Assembly: GCF_902833085.1 (NCBI RefSeq)
Contig: NZ_CADFEB010000011.1
Span: forward strand, 248,001 to 312,000
Source: Burkholderia ubonensis
Lineage (GTDB): Bacteria; Pseudomonadota; Gammaproteobacteria; Burkholderiales; Burkholderiaceae
Direction: 5' to 3'
Length of the DNA: 64,000 nt
Of the stretch, positions 18,723 to 26,922 are shown piece by piece; the stretch's first letter is position 1, and the number at the start of each line of letters is the position of its first letter. The notes under the pieces are model-generated. The model was not told where the DNA came from. It did not search any database and saw only the letters and a program-made list of their open reading frames with translations. The position numbers and the translations under genes are program-made.

Positions 18723-19355
18723 ATGGCTCGACTGCTCTACATCGAATGCTCACCGCGCAAGCGCGATTCCGCGTCCATCGACATCTGCCGCGCCTTTCTC
18801 GACGCGTACCGCGAAGCCCACCCGGCGGATACCGTCGATACGCTCGACATCTGGGATCTCGCGTTGCCTGAATTCGACGGCGACGCAATGGCGGCCAAGT
18901 ACGCGGGGCTCTCCGGCGCCGCGCTGACGCCGGCCCAGGCGTCGGCCTGGGCGCGCATCGAGGCGCTCGCGGCGCCGTTTCATGCGGCCGACAAGCTGCT
19001 GTTCGGCATCCCGCTGTGGAATTTCGGCATCCCGTACAAGCTCAAGCACCTGATCGACGTCATTTCGCAGAAGGACGTGCTGTTCACGTTCGACGGCACG
19101 GGGTTCGCCGGCAAGCTCGCCGGCAGGAAGGCGGCGGTCGTCTATGCGCGCGGGCTCGATTACGCGTCGCCGGGATCGTTCACGCCGGCGCGCGAATACG
19201 ATCTGCAGCGGCCCTATGTCGAGACGTGGCTGAAGTTCGTCGGCGTGACCGACGTGCAGGGCATCGTGGTCGAGAAGACGCTGCTCGGCGACGACGGCCG
19301 CTCGGATCGGCGCGCCGCGGCGGAAGCGGCGCGCGCGCTGGCGCGCGACTTCTGA
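18723..19355 (+). CDS. azoR: FMN-dependent NADH:quinone reductase/azoreductase
   Basis: A 210-residue flavodoxin-fold reductase. The phosphate-binding loop is SPRKRDSASI after LLYIEC, and the FMN-contact segment IPLWNFGIPYKLKHLIDVIS is characteristic of AzoR. It reduces quinones and azo dyes by two-electron transfer, protecting against thiol-reactive quinones. The start at 18723 is chosen by family alignment; an ATG at 18714 would add three residues. The divergent LysR gene probably controls it. GC content falls visibly just after this gene. Confidence 0.85.
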   Translation: MARLLYIECSPRKRDSASIDICRAFLDAYREAHPADTVDTLDIWDLALPEFDGDAMAAKYAGLSGAALTPAQASAWARIEALAAPFHAADKLLFGIPLWNFGIPYKLKHLIDVISQKDVLFTFDGTGFAGKLAGRKAAVVYARGLDYASPGSFTPAREYDLQRPYVETWLKFVGVTDVQGIVVEKTLLGDDGRSDRRAAAEAARALARDF

Positions 19356-19518
19356 CGCGGCCCGCGCTTGCCGGGCCGTCAGTTCGTCAGCCTTTCGTCG
19401 GGGCGCAGCGTCAGGGCCCGCACGCCGTCTTCTTCGGTCCGAACGGCATGCCGCAACGGTTGTGAGCGAAATGCAAGCGTTCCCTCCGGTCAGCAGAATG
19501 CGGTGAAGCCGTGGGCCG

Positions 19519-19899
19519 TTACCAGTGCCAAACCTGATCGAAGCGGTCGAACAGGGCGGGAATCTCGGCACGCGCGAGCAGTGTCAGGCCGCCGATGACA
19601 TCTTCCTGCGCCAGTCCACAGTCACGCATGTCTTCCGTGACCGCATACACGGCAACGCCGACGCCGATCATTTTGTCCAGATCCTTATCGAGCGCCGGCG
19701 GATGGACCTGCCGGCGCGCGCCGAAGGCGAGGCCGGTGGCGTCCTGCCCGCGCGCTGCATAGTTCACGGCGCTTGCGCACAGCAGCAGGCTGATGTCCGC
19801 GCCGGCGTTTTTCAGCACATGGTTCAGCCACAGGATGGTGTCATCCTGTTCTTCCAGGGTAGCCCGGTACGCTGTCTCAACAATGCTCAGGATTTTCAT
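19519..19899 (-). CDS. DsrE-family protein (first of three)
   Basis: A 126-residue DsrE/YchN-like protein. The beta-alpha fold begins MKILSIVETAYRATLEEQDD, with a potential active-site C in SLLLCASAVNYAARG and a later helix-strand LAQEDVIGGLTLLARAEIP. This family handles sulfane sulfur or forms small hexameric scaffolds. It is the third gene in a tight minus-strand set (gaps of 10-15 bases) with two further DsrE-like genes, reminiscent of the three-subunit DsrEFH/TusBCD complexes. Base composition is less GC-rich than flanking genes. Confidence 0.7.
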   Translation of the reverse strand: MKILSIVETAYRATLEEQDDTILWLNHVLKNAGADISLLLCASAVNYAARGQDATGLAFGARRQVHPPALDKDLDKMIGVGVAVYAVTEDMRDCGLAQEDVIGGLTLLARAEIPALFDRFDQVWHW

Positions 19900-19909
19900 G
19901 GCGCGGCTC

Positions 19910-20323
19910 CTATTTCGTCGGGATGACCAGCACGGCGTTGCTCTGATTCGCAGAGTCGAGAAAATCCTTCGGGCTGCCTCGGCGAGGACCCTCGATCCAG
20001 TCACCTGCGCCGCGTTCGTCCACACACAGGCCGCAGTTGATCCAATCGAGCTTGACGCCCTGCTGGGCCGCGAGTTGAAACAAGGCTGCCACCCAGTCCC
20101 GGGTCGTCGGGTGATCCTCCTCCTCCACGGATGTGCCCTTGACTGGATTGGCATGTGGGGCTTGCGCCTTCATGGTCAGATTGACTGCACCTTCGTAGGC
20201 GAACACCGTCACGTCGTGCCCCCGTCGCAGTGCGGCATCCACGATGCGCAGCGCCGTCGTGCTCGCTGCCTTTTCATACGGGGGATCCATCAGTGCCAGG
20301 GTCAATTTCATACCGATAGCCAT
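19910..20323 (-). CDS. DsrE-family protein (second of three), with CGLC motif
   Basis: A 137-residue DsrE/DsrF-like protein. After MKLTLALMDPPYEKA comes an alpha/beta segment (LRIVDAALRRGHDVTVFAYEGAV), a variable loop, and LDWINCGLCVDERG with two cysteines in the position of the DsrE active-site cysteine. The C-terminus DFLDSANQSNAVLVIPTK completes the fold. The ATG at 20323 is six bases from an AAGGAG ribosome site; a GTG at 20326 is too close. It is translated together with the other two DsrE genes. Confidence 0.72.
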   Translation of the reverse strand: MAIGMKLTLALMDPPYEKAASTTALRIVDAALRRGHDVTVFAYEGAVNLTMKAQAPHANPVKGTSVEEEDHPTTRDWVAALFQLAAQQGVKLDWINCGLCVDERGAGDWIEGPRRGSPKDFLDSANQSNAVLVIPTK

Positions 20324-20338
20324 CACGTTCTCCTTGAT

Positions 20339-20665
20339 TCAGTGCCAAATGGCCTTGGTCCCAGCCACAAAGAGAAGATCCACGAGCTGCCCGATGTCCG
20401 CCTTCTGGACACCTTCCGCCGGCCGTTCGATCGCCCGTTCGCGCAGGGAGAATTCATCGGCAAGAACAGTGACGCCGCTGCGCGTCAGGTCCGCATATCG
20501 CTCGCTGAATTTTGCTCCCGGGCGAGTGGAAAGCACGCCGTTTTGAACCAGGAAAAGCGTGACCGTGTTGCCCCGCTGGCGTAAGCCCCTGACCAGTTCC
20601 TCGACGTGCCGGGTATCCCCGGCACCATATGGACCGCGCGATTCTACGAACAGGTAATTTGCCAT
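20339..20665 (-). CDS. DsrE-family protein (third of three), without cysteine
   Basis: A 108-residue DsrE/DsrH-like protein that opens the three-gene set. The fold is visible as YLFVESRGPYGAGD, an HVEELVRGLRQRGNTVTLFLVQNGV helix-strand and a VQKADIGQLVDLLFVAGTKAIWH end. It contains no cysteine, so it cannot itself carry sulfur and would be a structural partner. The start at 20665 follows GGAGG at suitable spacing. Confidence 0.7.
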   Translation of the reverse strand: MANYLFVESRGPYGAGDTRHVEELVRGLRQRGNTVTLFLVQNGVLSTRPGAKFSERYADLTRSGVTVLADEFSLRERAIERPAEGVQKADIGQLVDLLFVAGTKAIWH

Positions 20666-20823
20666 GTCAGCCTCCAGCCCGAAGAAGCAGTTCCCACCGA
20701 TGAATTGCCCCGGTGTCGCGCCAGTCGCAACGGGCGATCGACTCGCCATGCGGCGCGTGGGCCGCGCACAGCTCATGAATTGGGTATAGCAGAACGGACG
20801 GATAGTCCAAGTAACTCAACGTG

Positions 20824-21129
20824 TCACGGCTCGGGAAGGCTTATGCGTGTGGTCACGCCGTTGTTGAAGCACGGTACACGCAGGCAGCCTCTCCGGAGAG
20901 TTTCGGCCGGTACGGGCCGAGGAGCGGACATTCCCCGGTAGGCGCGAATGTCGCTTCCTGGCCGGTCGTCGTCAGTCGTGATCGGAGGAAACTGGCCGAA
21001 CGCCAACGGCTTGAGCTTTTTGCCGTCCCGTCCCGCAATGATCGGGGGCATGCCCTGGCGTACCGCTTCGCGCACAACCAGTTCGCCTGTATAGCCATAC
21101 GCACCGTAGATCATCAATTTCCCGCTCAT
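20824..21129 (-). pseudogene. Truncated saccharopine dehydrogenase-like (enoyl reductase-like) gene
   Basis: The first ~45 codons from the ATG at 21129 match the N-terminus of the saccharopine dehydrogenase-like/trans-acting enoyl reductase family: MIYGAYGYTGELVVREAV with its GxxGYTG dinucleotide motif, then IIAGRDGKKLKPLA. The family is normally 350-400 residues, but after about 20990 the frame reads unrelated sequence and stops at 20824. It therefore looks like a gene cut off by a deletion or insertion. It lies 40 bases downstream of the hydrolase gene and was probably once the third gene of the monooxygenase operon. Confidence 0.6.
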
Positions 21130-21169
21130 CTTCAAAGTCGCTTGCGTGAATCGTGTTGGCGCGCCCAGG

Positions 21170-22084
21170 CTAGACAGCCACGGTTCCGATAGGTCGGTCG
21201 GCTCCGAGGTGTCTTTTCAGGAAGGCCAGCTGCAACGCGATATTTTGCAAGCACACCGCTTCATCTTCGAGATGCAGCTCGAAGTGATTTCCATCCACAA
21301 GGTGAAATTCGCAGTCCGGAATGCGCGTCGCTGCCCGATATGCCGCCGAGGCAGGCGTGACTGTGTCGCGTCGACCGGCAACGATGAGCGTCGGTGCTTT
21401 CACCCGACGCGCGGAGCGAATCGGGCTGTAGAACGGAATCTCCAGAAAGATCCGCGACAGCACCCTGTTTTCCCAGCTTGGTCCCGCCGGAACCAAGCGG
21501 GCATAGCCCTCCGAGCACTCGGCGCTCGTCAGCGCCGCCGCGTCGCCGGGTTGCCCGACAATTGGGCTGTAGTGCGGACAGCCGAATAGTCTGCCGGCTT
21601 GGTCTCGCAACGCCGCTATCGCCAACCGAAGGGTGACGTGCGCCGGCACCTGCCGCAGGCTCGCGACACCGCTCACGTGCGGCACCTGGGCGATCACCGC
21701 GTGAATCCGCTGATCGTTTGCGGCCGTTTCGATCACGTGGCCGCCTGAAAACGAAGTGCCCCACAGGACGATGCGCGCGGTATCGATGCCGGAAAGCGTC
21801 CGCACGTGCCGGATCGCCGCAGCCCAGTCGGCAAGGTGCCGGCGCGGGCTGACCCAATGCCGCGGCATACCCTCGCTATCGCCAAAATTGCGATAGTCGA
21901 ACAGATATACCGCGTACCCTTCGTCAACGAAACGCCGCGCAAAAGCCGGTAAGCCTGCAGCGCGAATCGCGCCGAAGCCGTGCGCCATCACGATGACGGG
22001 GGGCCGTTGGCCCGAGTCGGGCAGCATGAGTGTCCCGGCGCAGTACTCGCCCTGGCTCGGGAACGTGGAGTCGAATCTGAGCAT
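21170..22084 (-). CDS. Alpha/beta hydrolase (peptidase S15/BAAT-like)
   Basis: A 304-residue alpha/beta hydrolase. Strand-loop VIVMAHGFGAIRAAG forms the oxyanion region, the nucleophile sits in LWGTSFSGGH, and D and H are in AGRRDTVTP and DGNHFELH. It has no signal peptide. It follows the flavin monooxygenase gene; this pairing suggests Baeyer-Villiger oxidation of a ketone to an ester and then ester hydrolysis, an inference from adjacency. The start at 22084 has a GGAAG ribosome site; an ATG at 22123 would add 13 residues. Confidence 0.8.
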   Translation of the reverse strand: MLRFDSTFPSQGEYCAGTLMLPDSGQRPPVIVMAHGFGAIRAAGLPAFARRFVDEGYAVYLFDYRNFGDSEGMPRHWVSPRRHLADWAAAIRHVRTLSGIDTARIVLWGTSFSGGHVIETAANDQRIHAVIAQVPHVSGVASLRQVPAHVTLRLAIAALRDQAGRLFGCPHYSPIVGQPGDAAALTSAECSEGYARLVPAGPSWENRVLSRIFLEIPFYSPIRSARRVKAPTLIVAGRRDTVTPASAAYRAATRIPDCEFHLVDGNHFELHLEDEAVCLQNIALQLAFLKRHLGADRPIGTVAV

Positions 22085-22133
22085 GGTTACTTCCGGTTCC
22101 GTCAGTTGACGAATGTCGTGCATGCATGCCGCT

Positions 22134-23645
22134 TCACGCGGACACGGTGCGCTTGTCTGCCCGGCGTGCCGGAGAAGCCGGCATGCCGCTCCCGGGGCGC
22201 CTGAATTCGAGCGCAGGGTCGGCGATCGTCTCCTTCAGCAGCATCTCGCGATCGGCCTCGAGGTTGTGAAGAACGCGCCACGGCAACGCCTGGCCCTGAC
22301 GCGGCAGGACACCCTGACCACGCTGCACGTAGCCGGATTGCAGCGAACCCATGATCGATTCGTCGAGCATCTCGCCCGACGGCGCGTGCGCCGTCACCAT
22401 GTCGAAACCTTCCGCATCCATGTGCTTCATCAAGCGGCAGACGTAGGTCGCTGCCATATCGACCTTCAGTGTCCACGGTGCGTTCGTGTAGCCGAACAGG
22501 TAGGCGAAATTCGGAACGTCCTGAAGCAGCACGCCCTTGTATGTCATCAGGGCGCTGATGTCGAGCTGTCGGCCGTCGACGTGCACCTTCATGCCGCCGA
22601 GCGATTGGAGCTGGAGACCGGTCGCCGTGACGATGATGTCCGCGTGGAGCACTTTGCCGGACTTCAGCAGAATGCCGTTTTCCGTGAACGTCTCGATGTG
22701 GTCGGTCACGACGGATGCCTTTCCTGCGCGGATGACCTTGAACAGATCGCCGTCGGGCACCGCGCACAGCCGCTCGTCCCACGGGTTGTATCCGGGTGTG
22801 AAGTGCCGCATGTCTACGCCGCCGCCGACCTGCTTCTCGACGTGGGCCAGCAACCACGACCGGATCCGGCGGGGCCATCGCTTGGCCGCCTTGTAGATGA
22901 GGCGTTGCAGCCGGATATTGCGCCAGCGGGCCATCCCGTATACCCAGCGAGTCGGCAACACGCGATCCAGCACGGCCGAGATCTTGTCGTAGCCCGGCAC
23001 CGAAAAGATGTAGCTCGGCGACCGCTGCAGCATGGTGACGTGAGCCGCCCGGCCGGCCATCGCTGGCACGAGCGTGACGGCCGTTGCGCCGCTGCCGATC
23101 ACCACGACCCGCTTGCCGCGATAGTCGAGATCCTCGGGCCAGTGCTGCGGATGGATGCGCAAGCCGGTGAATCTCTCCTGCCCCGGAAAATGCGGCAGAT
23201 ATCCGCGGTCGTGGTTGTAGTAACCCGTGCACGGAACGAGGTAGTTGCAGGTGAAGGTCGACGTGTCGCCGCTGTCTTCATGCCGGGCGCTGACCGTCCA
23301 GCGGCGCTGCTCCGTCGACCAGCGCGCGTCTTCGATCCTGACGCCGAAATGGAGGAATCGGTCGACGCCATGCTCGCGCGCGGTGTCGGCAATGTATTGC
23401 CGGATCGACGGCCCGTCAGCGAGGACCTTGTAGTCGTGCCACGGCCGGAATGCATAGCCGAAGCTGAACATGTCCGAATCGGACCGGATCCCTGGATAAC
23501 GGAACAAGTCCCATGTCCCGCCGATCGCATTGCGCCGCTCCAGAATCGCGACGCGTTTGTCCGGACACGCTTTGGCCAGATGGCACGCCATGCCGATACC
23601 GGAAATGCCTGCGCCAATGATCAACACGTCGTAGTCGGTTTTCAT
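22134..23645 (-). CDS. Flavin-containing (Baeyer-Villiger-type) monooxygenase
   Basis: A 503-residue FAD/NADPH monooxygenase. The FAD motif GAGISGIGMA is near residues 11-20, followed by GGTWDLFRYPGIRSD, and the NADPH motif VIGSGATAVT is near 183-192. The C-terminal TGLQLQSLGG completes the FMO/BVMO core. The GGTWDLFRYPG form resembles EthA/MonoxI-type Baeyer-Villiger enzymes. The start at 23645 follows AGGAGA. It is divergent from an AraC regulator and upstream of a hydrolase gene, which suggests a ketone-degradation unit. Base use is less GC-rich than the flanks. Confidence 0.85.
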   Translation of the reverse strand: MKTDYDVLIIGAGISGIGMACHLAKACPDKRVAILERRNAIGGTWDLFRYPGIRSDSDMFSFGYAFRPWHDYKVLADGPSIRQYIADTAREHGVDRFLHFGVRIEDARWSTEQRRWTVSARHEDSGDTSTFTCNYLVPCTGYYNHDRGYLPHFPGQERFTGLRIHPQHWPEDLDYRGKRVVVIGSGATAVTLVPAMAGRAAHVTMLQRSPSYIFSVPGYDKISAVLDRVLPTRWVYGMARWRNIRLQRLIYKAAKRWPRRIRSWLLAHVEKQVGGGVDMRHFTPGYNPWDERLCAVPDGDLFKVIRAGKASVVTDHIETFTENGILLKSGKVLHADIIVTATGLQLQSLGGMKVHVDGRQLDISALMTYKGVLLQDVPNFAYLFGYTNAPWTLKVDMAATYVCRLMKHMDAEGFDMVTAHAPSGEMLDESIMGSLQSGYVQRGQGVLPRQGQALPWRVLHNLEADREMLLKETIADPALEFRRPGSGMPASPARRADKRTVSA

Positions 23646-23709
23646 CGGATGTCTCCTCGCTGAGTTTTTGATCGACATACGCACTCTAGCGACCGCGAGA
23701 GGCCGGCGT

Positions 23710-23737
23710 TTGACGTCACGAGACTAATATTTTACAT
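23710..23737 (+). promoter_or_regulatory. Candidate promoter of the AraC gene in the divergent region
   Basis: TTGACG (23710-23715), 16-base spacer, TTACAT (23732-23737); transcription would start almost at the ATG. The -35 box overlaps a perfect 8-bp palindrome TGACGTCA (23711-23718) that could be an operator. The region is only 100 bases and is shared with the monooxygenase operon. Confidence 0.3.
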
Positions 23738-23745
23738 TTTGAGAC

Positions 23746-24792
23746 ATGGATCCATTGGTCAGATCAAGCGGCCTTCGCGGCTATCCGGCACTGATGCGCG
23801 ACATGGGCCACGATCCCGTGCCGCTGCTGCGCCGCTACCACATTGCGGAAGAGTCGCTGAACCGGGACGATGCATTGATTTCGCTTCGCTCCGGCACGCA
23901 CCTGCTGGAAGCCAGCGCAGAGGTGACGCGATGCGGCGATTTCGGTCTGCGCTTGTCCTCGCATCAGAGCATCGACGTGCTCGGTCCGTTGAGCATCGTG
24001 CTGCGCAACGCCCCCACGATCAGGGATGCCCTGAACGATTTGATTCGCTACCTGTTCGTGCATAGCCCGGGCATCGTCGTGTCGGTCGACGAGCGCAGCC
24101 CCGTCGTGAAGAACACGGTCGCGATATCCATCGACATTCGCCTGTCCGGCCCGATCGTCACGCGGCAAAACAGCGATCTTTGCCTCGCGGACGCACATAA
24201 TTTCCTGCGGCTGTTTGCCGGAGACAAATACGATCTACGCGCCGTATCGATACCGCACGAACCTGTCGTCAGCCGCGCGGTGTACGAGCGCTTCTTCGGG
24301 GCGAGACTGCTGACTGAACCGGTCGGCGCAACGTTGTACATTGCGCGTGATACGTATTCCGCGAACGTTCAAGGCGCGAACGCCGCGTTTCGTCAGATCG
24401 CGGAAGACTACATTTTCCGGAATTTCGGTGCGGCCCAAGGGAGCGCGTCCGATCGCGTTCGCCAAGTGCTGCGGCAAACGCTTGGCGCGTCGAGCTGCGA
24501 CAAATCCAGTGTCGCCGCGCTGCTGGCGCTGCATCCAAGAACGCTGCAGCGCCGTCTTTCGGACGAGGGCACGTGTTTCGAAACCATCAAGGACGAGGTT
24601 CGCCAGCAGCTCGCGGCGCATTACCTTCAGAACACCAGACTGACGATCGGCCAGATTTCGCTGATGCTCGGCTATCCGGCTCAGTCCGCATTGTCGCGTG
24701 CCTGCCACCAATGGTTTGCACTCACGCCATCGGATATCCGCAGCGGAAATCAACGGGATTCGAGGGCATGCGATGGAGAGACTGAAGGTTAG
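23746..24792 (+). CDS. AraC-family regulator (arabinose-binding-like N-terminal domain)
   Basis: A 348-residue regulator of the OruR/MmsR type. The N-terminal ligand domain (residues ~20-200) contains LGPLSIVLRNAPTIRDALNDL, and the AraC DNA-binding domain spans ~240-335 (ALLALHPRTLQRRLSDEG, then ISLMLGYPAQSALSRACHQWFALTP). It is divergent from the monooxygenase-hydrolase operon and probably activates it. Few bases separate the promoter candidate and start codon, so the mRNA may be leaderless. Confidence 0.85.
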   Translation: MDPLVRSSGLRGYPALMRDMGHDPVPLLRRYHIAEESLNRDDALISLRSGTHLLEASAEVTRCGDFGLRLSSHQSIDVLGPLSIVLRNAPTIRDALNDLIRYLFVHSPGIVVSVDERSPVVKNTVAISIDIRLSGPIVTRQNSDLCLADAHNFLRLFAGDKYDLRAVSIPHEPVVSRAVYERFFGARLLTEPVGATLYIARDTYSANVQGANAAFRQIAEDYIFRNFGAAQGSASDRVRQVLRQTLGASSCDKSSVAALLALHPRTLQRRLSDEGTCFETIKDEVRQQLAAHYLQNTRLTIGQISLMLGYPAQSALSRACHQWFALTPSDIRSGNQRDSRACDGETEG

Positions 24793-24825
24793 GGATCTCC
24801 CATTTCGCCCGCCGTCGGGCCCACC

Positions 24826-24862
24826 GGCCGGGGTGCATCAGGAATCGAACCCGAAAACCATG
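24826..24862 (-). other. tRNA 3'-end-like sequence (possible attachment-site remnant)
   Basis: On the minus strand the sequence reads a T-arm: five-base stem TCGGG, loop TTCGATT, stem CCTGA (one G-U pair), followed by seven bases (TGCACCC) in the place of an acceptor 3' strand. The GGTTCGATTCC core fits the universal tRNA consensus. No anticodon or D-arm is found upstream, so it is not a whole tRNA gene. Such fragments often mark the end of elements inserted at tRNA genes; chance is possible. Confidence 0.3.
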
Positions 24863-24874
24863 CGGATGTGCGGT

Positions 24875-25222
24875 CTAGCACGTGACATGCAGGATCGCAT
24901 TGGTCCGGTCAGGGTGCTCCTTGAGTTTGGCGATGGCTTCCGCCGTCGGCAGGATGACCAGTTCGACTCGTCGACGCTTGGCCTCGTGCTTCACCTCGTC
25001 CATCACCGGTAGCGCCCCGGTGCCCGTACCGATCACGAGCCGATGGCACTCCCAAGGTATATCTTCCGCCGCAGACAGCGGTGTGTGCCCGAATGCCTCG
25101 CGGAACTGCCGGGAGGGCTTCTTCTTGCGTTTGCGAACCTGCCCGTGATCAATTACCACGTCATGCTGATAGGTCACGCCATCAATGCGGATGAAACCAA
25201 ACGCAAATGCTTCGAAGCGCAT
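24875..25222 (-). CDS. Mth938-like domain protein
   Basis: A 115-residue protein of the Mth938/NDUFAF3 (DUF498) family. Visible parts are the FGFIRIDGVTYQHDVVI strands, a WECHRLVIGTGTGALPV glycine-rich turn and the final helix EAIAKLKEHPDRTNAILHVTC. The family is a small alpha/beta fold linked to complex I assembly in mitochondria; bacterial roles are unknown. It ends beside the tRNA-like fragment. A similar-sized uncharacterised gene lies 90 bases upstream. Confidence 0.75.
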   Translation of the reverse strand: MRFEAFAFGFIRIDGVTYQHDVVIDHGQVRKRKKKPSRQFREAFGHTPLSAAEDIPWECHRLVIGTGTGALPVMDEVKHEAKRRRVELVILPTAEAIAKLKEHPDRTNAILHVTC

Positions 25223-25311
25223 ACCCGCCTCCGCCGGTTTCGTGCCGACTACGTCGACAATCAGGACGTGCAGTAACGAGCGTCGTCAAGGCCGGCATAA
25301 GTCGGCCATCC

Positions 25312-25590
25312 TTATCGGCGCGCTGTCGGGTCTTTCAGTGGGCGCTTGCCGTCGATGATCGCTTTTGCTTCGTCGATGGCCGCATCCAACGCCCAGTTTT
25401 CGCGACGGTAGCCCTCTTCCTCGAGGCATTGAACCGGAATTTGCATGGCGGGCTGAGCATCGGTGTCGTTCGGGACAAGCACGAAGCCGTGGAACCCGAA
25501 TATCTGCAAATCCGCACCGCCGACGCCTTGTTTCAGGAGCGTTTGAACTGAATATTCAAAGCCATTGTGCGTATTCTCGGCGCGGGCCAT
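25312..25590 (-). CDS. Conserved-looking hypothetical protein
   Basis: A 92-residue acidic-to-neutral cytosolic protein that I cannot assign. It has a GFEYSVQTLLKQG start, a LQIFGFHGFVLVPNDTDAQP centre that looks like two strands, and a charged C-terminal helix (LDAAIDEAKAIIDGKRPLKD). There is no signal peptide or cysteine cluster beyond one C. The coding-like composition and the neighbouring small gene in the same orientation support it being real. Confidence 0.55.
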   Translation of the reverse strand: MARAENTHNGFEYSVQTLLKQGVGGADLQIFGFHGFVLVPNDTDAQPAMQIPVQCLEEEGYRRENWALDAAIDEAKAIIDGKRPLKDPTARR

Positions 25591-25703
25591 GATCGTCTCC
25601 AGCGTGGTCGTCTCTTGATCCTAGCACCAACGAATAGGGCTCGATTGCAGCGTTGGCCGAACGCCAACGATCCCCCCGCATTCTCCGGTAGTCCGCGATG
25701 AAC

Positions 25704-25732
25704 AAAAAAATAGCGCGAACCGGAGTTCGCGC
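25704..25732 (-). terminator. Intrinsic terminator of the porin gene
   Basis: An 8-bp stem (25713-25720 with 25725-25732, GCGCGAAC/GTTCGCGC) with a four-base loop. On the minus strand it is followed by A then seven T residues. It lies about 50 bases past the porin stop and roughly marks the end of the lower-GC block. Confidence 0.85.
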
Positions 25733-25779
25733 CAAAGAGAGACCTCGCTGAAGACTGGATGCCGCGGCGCTCGCCTCGC

Positions 25780-26922
25780 TCAGAACGAATGCCGCATGCC
25801 GATCCGCACGTCGGCCTGGGTCTGCGTCGTCGACGGCGTGAAGCTGTAGCCGATCACCGCATCGACGCCTTGCGACGCGCGCAGGTAATCGCCGGAGATG
25901 TACACGTCGGTGCGCTTCGACAGCAGGTAGTGGAGGCCCGCCGTGCCCTGGTTCCAGTGGTGGCCTTCGAAGCGCGTGTGCTGGTAGCCCGCAATCAGGC
26001 TGAGCGCCGGCGTGAACTGGTACAGGCCGCCGCCTTCGTACACCTGCATGTGCGACGAGTTGCCGAAGCCCTTGATCGTCGTGTACGAGTAGTTCGCGTC
26101 CAGCGTCAGCTTGCCGATCGTGTAGCTCGTGCCGACGCCGAACGTGCCCTGGCTGTCGACGTTCATCGGCGTGTTCGCGAACAGGTCGGTGCGCGCGCCG
26201 GTCGCCGGATCGACGGTGACGGTCTGCTGGCCGAGGAACGTGTGCGTGCCGATCATCGCGTACGGATCGAACGCGTAGATGCCGTTCGGGTTGTTCAGGC
26301 GCGTGTATGCGGCGCCGATCGAGAAGTCGCCCTTCGTGAAGCTCGCGCCCGCGCTCCATGCGCTGTTGCGGTGGAAGTTGCCCGCGACGTTGCCGAACGA
26401 GTACATCGCGCCGAACTTGAAGCCGCTGAGATCGTTCGACAGGAACTTCACCGAGTTCGGCAGGCGGTCGCCGTTGAAGCGGTCGAAGTCGCCCTGGTGA
26501 ATCGCGTAGCCGCTGCCCCACGCGGAGATGTTGTAGATCGACACCAGCTCGTTGGTGATGTCGAGCTGGTTGCCGAACGACAGCGTGCCCCAGTCGTTCT
26601 GCAGTCCGACATAAGCCTGACGGCCGAACTGCGCGCCGCCGAAGCCGAGCTGGCCGTTGCCGAGGTGGAAGCCGCTCTCGAGCGTGAACACCGCCTTCAG
26701 GCCGCCGCCCAGATCCTCGGTGCCCTTGAGCCCGAACCGGTTGCCGTAGGCGACGCCGTCGTCGAACTTGACCACGTGCGCGCCGCCCGTGTTGTTCACC
26801 CACGTAATGCCCGCATCCAGAATCCCGTACAACGTCACGCTGCTCTGCGCATGGCTCACTGCCGGTGCGCAGGCCGCCGCGCATGCAAGCGCGGCTGCTG
26901 CGGCCATTTTCGTCTGCTTCAT
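25780..26922 (-). CDS. Outer membrane porin (Burkholderia general porin type)
   Basis: A 380-residue 16-strand-type porin. Residues 1-25 are a signal peptide ending VSHA, and the mature protein opens QSSVTLYGILDAGITW, the standard start of betaproteobacterial porins. Strand-turn repeats follow, with an L3-like acidic stretch, and the chain ends on a terminal phenylalanine (MRHSF) recognised by the Bam machinery. It lies 246 bases downstream of choX; a role in admitting choline esters is conceivable but unproven. Confidence 0.92.
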   Translation of the reverse strand: MKQTKMAAAAALACAAACAPAVSHAQSSVTLYGILDAGITWVNNTGGAHVVKFDDGVAYGNRFGLKGTEDLGGGLKAVFTLESGFHLGNGQLGFGGAQFGRQAYVGLQNDWGTLSFGNQLDITNELVSIYNISAWGSGYAIHQGDFDRFNGDRLPNSVKFLSNDLSGFKFGAMYSFGNVAGNFHRNSAWSAGASFTKGDFSIGAAYTRLNNPNGIYAFDPYAMIGTHTFLGQQTVTVDPATGARTDLFANTPMNVDSQGTFGVGTSYTIGKLTLDANYSYTTIKGFGNSSHMQVYEGGGLYQFTPALSLIAGYQHTRFEGHHWNQGTAGLHYLLSKRTDVYISGDYLRASQGVDAVIGYSFTPSTTQTQADVRIGMRHSF

